In this document: positions 28,010 to 37,100 of the stretch, piece by piece
Layout: every line of letters starts with the position of its first letter
How positions within the stretch are numbered: position 1 is the stretch's first letter
From: Pseudomonadota bacterium
GTDB lineage: Bacteria > Pseudomonadota > Alphaproteobacteria > G022571365
Direction of reading: 5' to 3'
DNA: 64,000 bases
Assembly (NCBI GenBank): GCA_022571365.1
Contig: JACZXZ010000006.1
Span: 1 to 64,000, forward strand
The notes under the pieces: model-generated
What the model was told of the DNA's origin: nothing
Seen by the model: the letters and a program-made list of their open reading frames with translations, nothing else
The model's database searches: none
Translations under genes and position numbers: made by a program

Positions 28010-28432
28010 TCAGCCGACGATCTCGACCGGGCTGAAGAAGAAGGCGATTTCGCGCTTGGCGGTCTCGACCGAATCGGAGCCGTGCACCGAATTGGCCTCG
28101 ATCGATTTGCCGAAATCTTTGCGGATGGTCCCGGGCGCAGCCTCGGCCGGATCGGTGGCCCCCATAACCTCGCGGTTCTTCGCGATGGCGTTCTCGCCTT
28201 CCAGCACTTGCACCATCACCGGGCCCGAGCTCATGAACCGGCACAGGCTGTCGTAAAACGGCTGGTCTTTGTGCACCTCGTAAAACGCCTCGGCCTGGGC
28301 GCGGGTCATGCGCAATCGTTTCTGGGCGATGATTCTAAGCCCCGCCGCCCCGAGGCGGGCGTTGATCTGGCCGGTGATATTGCTTCGCGTGGCGTCAGGC
28401 TTGATGATGGAAAGGGTGCGCTCCAGTGCCAT
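28010..28432 (-). CDS. ndk: Nucleoside diphosphate kinase
   Basis: [34 protein letters not shown]. Confidence 0.97.
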   Translation of the reverse strand: MALERTLSIIKPDATRSNITGQINARLGAAGLRIIAQKRLRMTRAQAEAFYEVHKDQPFYDSLCRFMSSGPVMVQVLEGENAIAKNREVMGATDPAEAAPGTIRKDFGKSIEANSVHGSDSVETAKREIAFFFSPVEIVG

Positions 28433-28544
28433 TCCCCAAGAAACTCCCGCCCGGCCTCAAGCTTGCGGCCTTATCTCCCTCCGGCCCATGCGGTGCATGC
28501 AACCGTGTGGGCCGAATATCATGGCCACGGTCAAGGCGCGAACC

Positions 28545-29003
28545 CTACCCCTTTTTCTCCCAACCGCCCCGTGCGTCCTGCTGCCAGTAGGCAACAGAGT
28601 GGCCCGTCTGCGTGTAGCCCTTCCAGCGCTCGCGCGCGGCGCTGACCACCTCCGGATCGTTGCCGTCGAACAACTCGCAACAGAGATCGAAGGCACCCAG
28701 GCTCTCGGAGCTCGCCCCGTCGGTCAGGACCAGGACCGTCGCTCCATTGGGATTCTCATCCTCGGTCGTGAGCCAGATCGGCTGGTCCGCGGCGTTGCCG
28801 TCGCGGGTGCTGCCATGGGGCAGGAAAGATTGCTGGGCATAGGTCCAAAGCAGCGTGTTCAGGGCCTCGACTCGCTCCTCGGAGCCGGCCATGACGACGG
28901 CCCGGTCACCCTTGGCCAACACCTTCTCCAAAAGCTGCGGCAGGACCCGCTCCAAAGGGCTCTTTTGCAGGTGATAGAAACGGATCTTGGTCATCGGCTC
29001 CAC
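28545..29003 (-). CDS. holC: DNA polymerase III subunit chi
   Basis: IRFYHLQKSPLERVLPQLLEKVLAKGDRAVV...LLWTYAQQSFLPHG. Confidence 0.9.
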   Translation of the reverse strand: MEPMTKIRFYHLQKSPLERVLPQLLEKVLAKGDRAVVMAGSEERVEALNTLLWTYAQQSFLPHGSTRDGNAADQPIWLTTEDENPNGATVLVLTDGASSESLGAFDLCCELFDGNDPEVVSAARERWKGYTQTGHSVAYWQQDARGGWEKKG

Positions 29004-29122
29004 TCGATTACCCTGCCGGGCCTTCTTCCCTCGAGACGCGGGCTAGATCCGCTCCCAGGGGTAGGAAGCGCCTCAAGATAGGCACCCGGCACCGTGGGCG
29101 GGCACCGGTTTGAAACCCGTCC

Positions 29123-30622
29123 CTACTTGCCCTCGTAATGCTCGGCGATGAAGCGCTCCAGCAGGCGGACGCCGAAGGCGGTTCCCCCCTTGGGCACGGT
29201 CGGCGCGTCTTTCTTCGACCAGGCCACACCGGCAATGTCGATATGAGCCCAGGGCACGTCCTTGATGAAGCGTTGCAGAAACAGGGCCGCGGTGATGCTG
29301 CCGGCGGCGCGGTCGCCGACGTTCTTCATATCCGCCGCGTCGGACTTGATAGCCTTGTCATAGACCTCGGCCAGGGGCATGCGCCAGACCGGCTCGCCGA
29401 CTGCCTGGCCGGCGGCGTAAAGCCGCTCGGCGAGCTCATCGTTGTTGGAGAACAGCCCGGCGTATTCGTGACCGAGGGAGATGATGATGGCACCGGTGAG
29501 CGTCGCCAAGTCGATGAGAACTTGGGGCTTGAAACGCTTCTGGCAATACCAAAGCGCGTCGGCGAGGACCAGTCGGCCTTCGGCATCGGTGTTGATGACC
29601 TCTATGGTTTGGCCCGACATGGAGGTGACGATGTCGCCGGGCCGCTGCGCGGTAGCCGAGGGCATGTTTTCCGCCAGCGCGATGACTCCGACCGCGTTCA
29701 CCCTGGCCTTGCGCTCGGCGAGCGCCTTCATCAGCCCGATGACCACCCCTGAGCCCCCCATGTCCCACTTCATGTCCTCCATGCCGGCCGCGGGCTTGAT
29801 CGAGATGCCACCGGTGTCGAAGGTAATGCCCTTGCCGATAAAGCCGAGGGGACGTTTGTCCTTGGCCCTGGGTGCCCCGTTCCAGCGCATGATCACCAGA
29901 CGGGGCGGCTTGGCGCTGCCCTGGCCGACGCCGAGCAGCGCGCCCATGCCGAGTTGGGCCAGCCGTCTCTCGTTCAGGACTTCGACCTTGACCCCGAGCG
30001 CAGCAAGGGTCTTGGCCTGCCGCGCGAGGGTTTCCGGATAGATGACGTTGGCTGGCTCCGAGACCAGATCGCGGGTGAAGAACACGCCGTCGGCGATCTT
30101 GTCGAGCGGGGTATAAGCCCTGCGCGCCTCCCTCGCACCCTTCACCAACACCGTGAGCCGTTTGAGGCTTGGCTTGTCCTCTTCCTTTTCCTTGGTGCGG
30201 TACTTGTCGAACCGATAAGACCTGAGCCGCGCGCCATAGGCCACGTTGGCCGCGCTCTCGGCGAGACCCAATTTGCCTCCTTTGACGGCATCAACCGCGA
30301 CCACCACAGCGGTGTTGCCGGTTTTGCTCAAATGGGCGACGATCCTGCCGCCGAGGGCCTGGGCAGCCAGAGCGTCGAAGTTTTCGGGCTTGCCGAAACC
30401 GGCGAGCACCACGCGGTCGGCCTTGGTTCCGATCGGTGCCAGCACGTCAAGAAATTCACCTGGCTTGCCTTTGAAACGGCTGGTGGACATGGCGCGGGTC
30501 AGCGCGCCCCCGGTTCTCTTGTCCAGTCTCTCGGCGGTGAGACTCAGCTTGCGCTCCTCCAAGACGCCGACGACAAGCGCGCCGCCGGTGGGAAAACTCG
30601 GCTCGGAAATGGCGATTCTCAT
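29123..30622 (-). CDS. pepA: Leucyl aminopeptidase
   Basis: GKGITFDTGGISIKPAAGMEDMKWDMGGSGVV; NTDAEGRLVLADAL. Confidence 0.96.
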   Translation of the reverse strand: MRIAISEPSFPTGGALVVGVLEERKLSLTAERLDKRTGGALTRAMSTSRFKGKPGEFLDVLAPIGTKADRVVLAGFGKPENFDALAAQALGGRIVAHLSKTGNTAVVVAVDAVKGGKLGLAESAANVAYGARLRSYRFDKYRTKEKEEDKPSLKRLTVLVKGAREARRAYTPLDKIADGVFFTRDLVSEPANVIYPETLARQAKTLAALGVKVEVLNERRLAQLGMGALLGVGQGSAKPPRLVIMRWNGAPRAKDKRPLGFIGKGITFDTGGISIKPAAGMEDMKWDMGGSGVVIGLMKALAERKARVNAVGVIALAENMPSATAQRPGDIVTSMSGQTIEVINTDAEGRLVLADALWYCQKRFKPQVLIDLATLTGAIIISLGHEYAGLFSNNDELAERLYAAGQAVGEPVWRMPLAEVYDKAIKSDAADMKNVGDRAAGSITAALFLQRFIKDVPWAHIDIAGVAWSKKDAPTVPKGGTAFGVRLLERFIAEHYEGK

Positions 30623-31028
30623 TAGGGACCCTCGCTTCTCAACCGACGGGGGGAGCGGCCCGCGCCGCAACCTCGGCATGATGTCACTCTAGCGAATTAA
30701 ACAGCAAAGGGAAGTCCCGGAGGGTCTCGCCCGCGCTTTCAACGCCGTGCTGGATCTCGATCGCCCGCACCGGCCCCCGGCCAGCCGGCCGAAGTGGCCT
30801 GTGACCGCGCGACCAAAGCCCAAGTCCGCTTCTCGGGACAGAGATAGCCGAACATGCCGGCGCACCGCGCTCGAATTGCGTGCCCTCCACGGCCGTCTTG
30901 GGATTGAGGCCGGTGAGTCGGGCGGGCCGCCGCCGACCAAAAACCGCTGGCCTCACCCCCGCCAAGACGCTAAGCAAAAGGTCGGTTAAGCAGATGTCCG
31001 GAGCGAAACGTCGGGAGAAGACGGAGTC

Positions 31029-31970
31029 ATGACCACAGGGTCAGGTGTCTCCTTCGTCGTACCCGTCTACAATAAGGCCGCCTATCTGCCCGATGTGCTG
31101 GCGACCATCCGGGCCCAGCGGGGCGACTTCGCTCGGCAGTACATCTTCGTCGACGACGGCTCCACCGACGATTCCCTGGCGATCCTGGAGCGGCTCACCG
31201 CGGGCTGGCCGAATACGGTCGTCGTGTCGCAGGAAAACCTCGGATCGGCGCACGCCGCCAACCGGGGCATCGCGCTGGCAACACAGCCCTATATCAAGTT
31301 TGTCGATGCCGACGACCTGATCGCCCACGATGCCACCGCGACGCTGGTGCACGCGCTCGAGGGCCGCGACGCCTGCCTCGCCTATGGCAACGCGATGCGC
31401 TACAAGTCGCTGGCGGAGATCGATCTGACGGCGTTGATACCAGCCGATTCAGCCGTCACCATCATGCAACGGCCGCTGAAGCTCGCCTTGAGGAACTCCA
31501 TGTTCAACCCCACCCAGTTTCTGGTAAAGACAGAATGTGCCCGCGCGGTCGGCGGCTGCGACGAACGCATTGTCTGGTCCCAGGAGTATTCCCTGACCTT
31601 GCGGCTGGCCAACCGTTGGAACTTTCTCAAGGTCGAGGCGTCGGTCGCCTTTCTGCCGGAGGAGGTGCCGGGTCGGTTGTCGAACAACGGCGGCCGACAG
31701 TTGCAACGTGTGACCATGGCTTGCGCCTATTTCCTGCGCGATTACCCGGAGCTGCCGCGCGCGCTCAAGCAGTTCGCCTGTCGAAGGGCCGCCGGTCGCG
31801 CCTGGAAGTACGCGCGACGTCGGCTGGGGGCTGGTTACGCCTCGCCCTGGTTCTGGCGCAGCCTGCTAAGCCGCCTGTCGCTGACCAGCGATCCGGTCGC
31901 CTTCATCGAAAGATGCGCCACGGTTTACGACACGACACCGCCTGTCGAGGCGGCGGCATCACAAGATTGA
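31029..31970 (+). CDS. Glycosyltransferase family 2
   Basis: SFVVPVYNKAAYLPDVLATI...YIFVDDGSTDDSLAIL...KFVDADDLIAHDA. Confidence 0.93.
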   Translation: MTTGSGVSFVVPVYNKAAYLPDVLATIRAQRGDFARQYIFVDDGSTDDSLAILERLTAGWPNTVVVSQENLGSAHAANRGIALATQPYIKFVDADDLIAHDATATLVHALEGRDACLAYGNAMRYKSLAEIDLTALIPADSAVTIMQRPLKLALRNSMFNPTQFLVKTECARAVGGCDERIVWSQEYSLTLRLANRWNFLKVEASVAFLPEEVPGRLSNNGGRQLQRVTMACAYFLRDYPELPRALKQFACRRAAGRAWKYARRRLGAGYASPWFWRSLLSRLSLTSDPVAFIERCATVYDTTPPVEAAASQD

Positions 31971-32075
31971 GCGCGACCGTGCGGCTGGGCGAGCCGGGAT
32001 TCGGCCGCTGGCTGAAAATGGGCCGGGCGGCGCTGCGCCGCTCGTTAACGCGAGAGCGCAAGCACCGCTAGGGGC

Positions 32076-34055
32076 ATGTGCGGCTTCGCTGGATTCCTCG
32101 ACCCTGAGAGACGAGAACCCGCGAGCGACTATGGCAAAATCGCCGCGGCCATGGCGGCGACCCTGGTCCACCGCGGGCCGGTCAGCAGCGGCATTTGGCT
32201 GGACCCGGAAGCGGGAATCGCTTTTGGCCACCAGCGGTTGGCGATCATCGATCTCTCGCCGGAAGGCCATCAGCCGATGGTCTCCGCCTGCGGCCGTTAT
32301 GTGCTGAGCTACAACGGCGAGATATACAACCACGGCTGGATTCGCGACGAGTTGGAGGCCGAACATGGTCCTGGTGCCTGCGCTTGGCGCGGTACCTCGG
32401 ATACGGAAGTCATGCTGGAGGCGATCCGGCGATGGGGTGTCGACCGTGCGCTGGAAACCTTCAACGGCATGTTCGCCTTCGCACTCTGGGACCGGCACGA
32501 GCGGACCCTAACCCTCGTGCGCGACAGGTTTGGCGAGAAGCCGCTCTATTTCGGCTGGAACGGAAGCCGGTTCCTGTTCGCCTCGGAGCTGAAGGCGATG
32601 CGCGCCCATCCGGCCTGGCGGGGAGAGATCGACCGGGGCGCCCTGGACCTCTTCCTGCGCCTGTCTTATGTGCCCGCGCCCGGTTCGATCTACCGCGGTA
32701 TCTTCAAACTGCTGCCCGGGCACAAGGCGACCGTGCAGGCGGATCGGACCGCCCCGGGCGCAATCCCGGAGCAGCGTCCCTTCTGGTCCGCCAAGGCCCG
32801 AGCCAGGGCGGCTTCCTGCCAGCCCTTCGATGGAAGCCCGCAGGAGGCAGCCCAACGGCTGGAAACGCTCCTGCGCGATGCGGTGGGGATACGCATGGAG
32901 GCGGATGTTCCACTCGGCGCATTCCTCTCCGGCGGCATCGACTCCTCAACCGTCGTGGCGATGATGCAGATCCAGAGCAACCGGCCGGTACAAACTTTCA
33001 CCATCGGCTTTCACGAGCCCCGCTATGACGAGGCTCCCTTCGCCAAAAAGGTCGCAGCCCATCTCGGCACTCACCACACAGAGCTCTATGTAAGCGAAGC
33101 GGATGCGATGGCTGCGGTGCCGCGCCTGCCGACCGTGTATGACGAACCCTTCGCCGACGTCTCGCAGATCCCGACCCTCCTGCTCGCGGAGCTGACCCGG
33201 CGCTACGTCACGGTGAGTCTGTCAGGCGATGGCGGTGACGAGCTGTTTTGCGGCTACGGCCGATACACCGCTGCGGCGCGGCAATGGCGTATCACGCGGC
33301 GTCTCCCTTCGGGGCTGCGCGGTCTTCTGCGCAAATGCGCCAGGGTGATGCCGGCGGCCCAGATCAACAGTATGTTCGGGTCCTTCGGCCATATGCTGTC
33401 GAGACACCGCCACCGCTCGCGTCCGGGTGACAAGCTGCTCAGGGCGTTGGACTTGCGCGGGGCCGCAACCCGGGAAGAGTTGTTCCGGCAACACGTCAGC
33501 CGCTGGCGTCCCGCGGAGCTCCTGGTGCCGGGGGCGACGCCCTACCCGACCGGATTTGACGACGCCAGCCGGCTGCCTGTCCTGGACGATGATTTACTGC
33601 AGTTCATGCTGCTCGACGCGATCACCTATCTGCCTGACGACATCCTGGTGAAAATGGACCGGGCAACCATGGCCCATAGCCTTGAAGCGCGGGCACCAAT
33701 CCTGGATCACCGGGTGGCGGAATTCGCCTGGAGCCTACCAAGCGACCTCAAGCAGCGCGAAGGAAAAGGCAAGTGGCTGCTGCGCCAGGTACTGTATAAG
33801 TACGTGCCCGCGGACCTGGTCGACCGGCCGAAAGCCGGATTCGAACCGCCGGTGGCAAGCTGGCTGCGCGGCGGTCTGCGAGAATGGGCCGAGGAAATGT
33901 TATCGGAGTCACGGTTGCGCCAACAGGGACTGATCAATCCGGTGCCCGTCCGCCGGCTCTGGTCGGAGCACGTCAGGGAACAGCGCAACTGGCAATTCGC
34001 GCTATGGCATGTACTGATGTTCCAAGCATGGCTGGATAAACAGAGCTGTGGCTGA
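32076..34055 (+). CDS. asnB: Asparagine synthase (glutamine-hydrolysing)
   Basis: MCGFAGFLD Cys2 N-terminus; FLSGGIDSSTVVAMM; SLSGDGGDELFCGYGRY. Confidence 0.94.
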   Translation: MCGFAGFLDPERREPASDYGKIAAAMAATLVHRGPVSSGIWLDPEAGIAFGHQRLAIIDLSPEGHQPMVSACGRYVLSYNGEIYNHGWIRDELEAEHGPGACAWRGTSDTEVMLEAIRRWGVDRALETFNGMFAFALWDRHERTLTLVRDRFGEKPLYFGWNGSRFLFASELKAMRAHPAWRGEIDRGALDLFLRLSYVPAPGSIYRGIFKLLPGHKATVQADRTAPGAIPEQRPFWSAKARARAASCQPFDGSPQEAAQRLETLLRDAVGIRMEADVPLGAFLSGGIDSSTVVAMMQIQSNRPVQTFTIGFHEPRYDEAPFAKKVAAHLGTHHTELYVSEADAMAAVPRLPTVYDEPFADVSQIPTLLLAELTRRYVTVSLSGDGGDELFCGYGRYTAAARQWRITRRLPSGLRGLLRKCARVMPAAQINSMFGSFGHMLSRHRHRSRPGDKLLRALDLRGAATREELFRQHVSRWRPAELLVPGATPYPTGFDDASRLPVLDDDLLQFMLLDAITYLPDDILVKMDRATMAHSLEARAPILDHRVAEFAWSLPSDLKQREGKGKWLLRQVLYKYVPADLVDRPKAGFEPPVASWLRGGLREWAEEMLSESRLRQQGLINPVPVRRLWSEHVREQRNWQFALWHVLMFQAWLDKQSCG

Positions 34056-34182
34056 GAACCGCCTCTTTCTCCTCTATCCTCTCTATCCTTCTCCTCTATC
34101 CTCCCGAGTCTCCGAAGCGCGGATATCCCGGCTCCGCCGCCCGCCGTGCGGGTGGCGCAGCGCGCTTAAGGACACACTATCC

Positions 34183-34230
34183 ACATCCACTTGGTTCGAC
34201 ATCCACTTGGTTCGACATCCACTTGGTTCG
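34183..34230. repeat. Three perfect tandem copies of a 16-bp unit (ACATCCACTTGGTTCG)
   Basis: Copies at 34183-34198, 34199-34214, 34215-34230. Confidence 0.9.
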
Positions 34231-34853
34231 ACCGCTTGATGGGACAGGCCGAAAATCAGTCCTTAGCGGTGAGCCTCAAAAGTTGAAATCTTTGACGGAC
34301 GCGTGGCAAACGGGCCCGCGAGGCCCCGGCCGGGCCTTGGTCTCACTGGCTTGGGCGCTTTACCTTACCGATTCCAAGGCTAGTAGCTTCGTGGCGGACG
34401 ACCACAACAGTTTGTAAGAATCTTCTGCCGGCGGCGTCATTGACGAACCACGCAAAACAGTTAACTATACATGCCCTTTGAATTTTAAATCGATGTCGAG
34501 GTTGGTTCCAGGGATGGAAGTAGCATACAAATTATTTCTCGATGGTTTTTTATTTCCCGATGACTTCGGTGCATTTGGTTTCGCCTTTGGAGACGAAAAG
34601 CGAAATCCGAGGCGGCACCTGAGAGTCTTTCCCTGGGAGCCGCTAGCCGGGCGGCAAGAAGGTGCGCGATCCACGCCGCCCGAGCTCTGCGCCGGCATGT
34701 GAACCGGGCGCGAGCCTTTAAAGTTCTCGGGTTTCGCAGTATGGGTGACCGTGAGGATCTTTGATGCTCAGTCCGTCGGCCAATAAGCCCCTTGAGACGC
34801 GGTGGTCAACCTCATCCTGTTCAGCGTTGGCTCGCTGAGATTATAAAGGCGCC

Positions 34854-35981
34854 ATGCGGGGGATAACGCGCTATATTCTGCGCCAACTTCTGGTTGCGAC
34901 CGCGTTCGTCACGATCACGCTCAGCTGTGTGATTTGGCTTACCCAGTCGCTGCGTTTCATCGAGCTCATCATAAACCACGGCTTGTCGCTCGCCACGTTT
35001 CTTTACCTGGCGACACTGCTGTTGCCGACATTTCTGGCCGTTATTCTACCGATCGCCGCGTTTTCGGCGGTGGTGTTCACCTATAACAAACTGACCATGG
35101 ACAGGGAGCTGGTGGTGTTGCGGGCTGCCGGCGTAAGCCAAGTCGCCTTGGCCGCGCCCGCCCTCACCCTCGGGATCATCGTCACCTTGGCCTGCTACGG
35201 CCTAAACCTCTATTTCCTGCCCGTCTCCTACCGGCAGTTTAAAGAAACCGAGTTTTCGATCCGCACCGATTATACGGCGATCCTGCTGAGGGAAGGAACG
35301 TTCAACAACCTGGCTGACGGCCTCACGGTCTACATCCGCGAGCGGCAGGGCAATGGCGAGCTGCTGGGGATTCTCGTGCACGACAGCCGGGAGCCCGAAA
35401 GGCCGGTGACCATGATGGCCGAGCGTGGCGCCCTGGTGATGACCGACGAAGGCCCCAGGGTCGTCATGGTGAATGGCAACCGCCAACAAGTTGAGGCGGA
35501 TAGTGGCCGGTTGTCATTGCTCTATTTCGACCGCTACAGCTTTGACCTCGGCGAGTTCAAGGAGTCGATAGAGACACGCTGGCACGAGCCACGGGAACGT
35601 TTCCTCGGCGAGCTCCTGCATCCCGGGACCGGACCCAACGATCTTTATTATGCCAACGAGCTAAAGGCGGAAGGCCATCAGCGGATTGTCTCCCCGCTGT
35701 TTGCCCTCGGCTTTGTTCTGATCGCTTTGGCTATGCTGCTGCGCGGCGATTTTGACCGCCGCGGTCAAGCGCTACGGATCTTGATGGCGATCGGTTTCGT
35801 CGTCGTGGTTCAAACCGCCGGCCTCGGCTTCCACAACCTAGCGGCAAAAGCGCCCGTCGCGGTGCCGCTGATGTACTTGAACGCCGTCGTTCCCATCATT
35901 GCCGGATTCTATTTCCTGGTCAGGCCGCAGCGCCGACGCAAGCCCGGCTTCGATATGGGAAAGTTGAGCCGAGCCGGTTGA
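34854..35981 (+). CDS. lptF: LPS export ABC transporter permease LptF
   Basis: YILRQLLVATAFVTITLSCVIWLTQSLRFIELI; followed by lptG and lptD. Confidence 0.92.
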   Translation: MRGITRYILRQLLVATAFVTITLSCVIWLTQSLRFIELIINHGLSLATFLYLATLLLPTFLAVILPIAAFSAVVFTYNKLTMDRELVVLRAAGVSQVALAAPALTLGIIVTLACYGLNLYFLPVSYRQFKETEFSIRTDYTAILLREGTFNNLADGLTVYIRERQGNGELLGILVHDSREPERPVTMMAERGALVMTDEGPRVVMVNGNRQQVEADSGRLSLLYFDRYSFDLGEFKESIETRWHEPRERFLGELLHPGTGPNDLYYANELKAEGHQRIVSPLFALGFVLIALAMLLRGDFDRRGQALRILMAIGFVVVVQTAGLGFHNLAAKAPVAVPLMYLNAVVPIIAGFYFLVRPQRRRKPGFDMGKLSRAG

Positions 35982-36002
35982 GCTAGCGACGGACTCAGAC
36001 CC

Positions 36003-37097
36003 ATGCGTCTTTCCACCACACTTTCCGTCTATATCGGCCGTCAGTTCACACTGTGGTTTGCCAGTGTTTTCCTGGCGTTTCTCGGCATAATCCTTCTGTT
36101 TGACTTCGTCGAGCTAATGCGGCGCGCCTCCTCCAAACCCGACGCCACCCCTAGCGTGGTGATGGACATGGCGTTGTTGAAGCTGCCGCAGATGGCACAG
36201 GAAGCCCTGCCATTCGTCATATTGCTTTGCAGCATGGTGACATTCTGGCGCCTGACCCGGAGCAACGAGCTGGTAGTGGTGCGCGGCGCCGGTGTTTCCG
36301 TGTGGCAGTTTCTCCTGCCGGCGTTGGTTATCGCGCTGCTCGTCGGCGTCTTCAAGATCGCCGTGTTCAACCCGGTGGCCTCGGTCATGCAGTCCCGCTA
36401 CGAACAGATGGAGAGCAAGTATCTGCGCGGCCGCTCGAGTCTGTTGGCGGTGTCTTCCTCGGGGCTATGGCTGAGAGAAGCGGACAGTTATGGCCAGTCA
36501 GTCGTGCATGCGACGCGCGTCTTGCCACAGGAGTTTGAGCTTCAAGAAGTCACTATCTTCCTGTTCGAGGGCACCGACCGCTTCGTGGGCCGCATCGATG
36601 CGGCGACGGCGCGGCTTGAGGACGGTTATTGGCGCCTGAGCCAGGCGTGGCTGACGGGTCCTGACCGGCCGGCTCGGTTCGAACCGGAATACATGGTCAG
36701 GACGACCCTTACCCCCGAGAGGATCCAGAACAGCTTCGCCTCGCCGGAATCGATTTCCTTCTGGGACCTCCCGGAGTCCATCGCGCTCTTGGAGAACGCA
36801 GGCTTCTCTGCCTTGCGCCACAGGCTCTACTGGCATTCGCTATTGGCTGACCCGCTCCTCCTATGCGCCATGGTTCTTATCGCCGCGACCTTTACCCTGC
36901 GCCCGGCGCGGCGTCACGGAACCTTGATCCTCGTCGGCGGCGGCGTATTCTCCGGATTCCTTTTGTATTTCGTCTCTGACGTGTTCTTGGCCCTCGGGCT
37001 CTCCTCCAGCATTCCGGTCGTGCTTGCAGCCTGGACGCCGGCAGGCGCCGGCACGCTGCTCGGGCTTTCCATGCTGTTCCATCTGGAGGACGGATAA
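36003..37097 (+). CDS. lptG: LPS export ABC transporter permease LptG
   Basis: STTLSVYIGRQFTLWFASVFLAFLGIILLFDFVELMRR. Confidence 0.93.
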   Translation: MRLSTTLSVYIGRQFTLWFASVFLAFLGIILLFDFVELMRRASSKPDATPSVVMDMALLKLPQMAQEALPFVILLCSMVTFWRLTRSNELVVVRGAGVSVWQFLLPALVIALLVGVFKIAVFNPVASVMQSRYEQMESKYLRGRSSLLAVSSSGLWLREADSYGQSVVHATRVLPQEFELQEVTIFLFEGTDRFVGRIDAATARLEDGYWRLSQAWLTGPDRPARFEPEYMVRTTLTPERIQNSFASPESISFWDLPESIALLENAGFSALRHRLYWHSLLADPLLLCAMVLIAATFTLRPARRHGTLILVGGGVFSGFLLYFVSDVFLALGLSSSIPVVLAAWTPAGAGTLLGLSMLFHLEDG

Positions 37098-37100
37098 GGC

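Noticed and set aside
34465-34702. Opposing 74-77 aa ORFs in the asnB-lptF gap
   Set aside because: No motifs, both strands open by chance, and the local AT-rich stretch has no clear RBS support.
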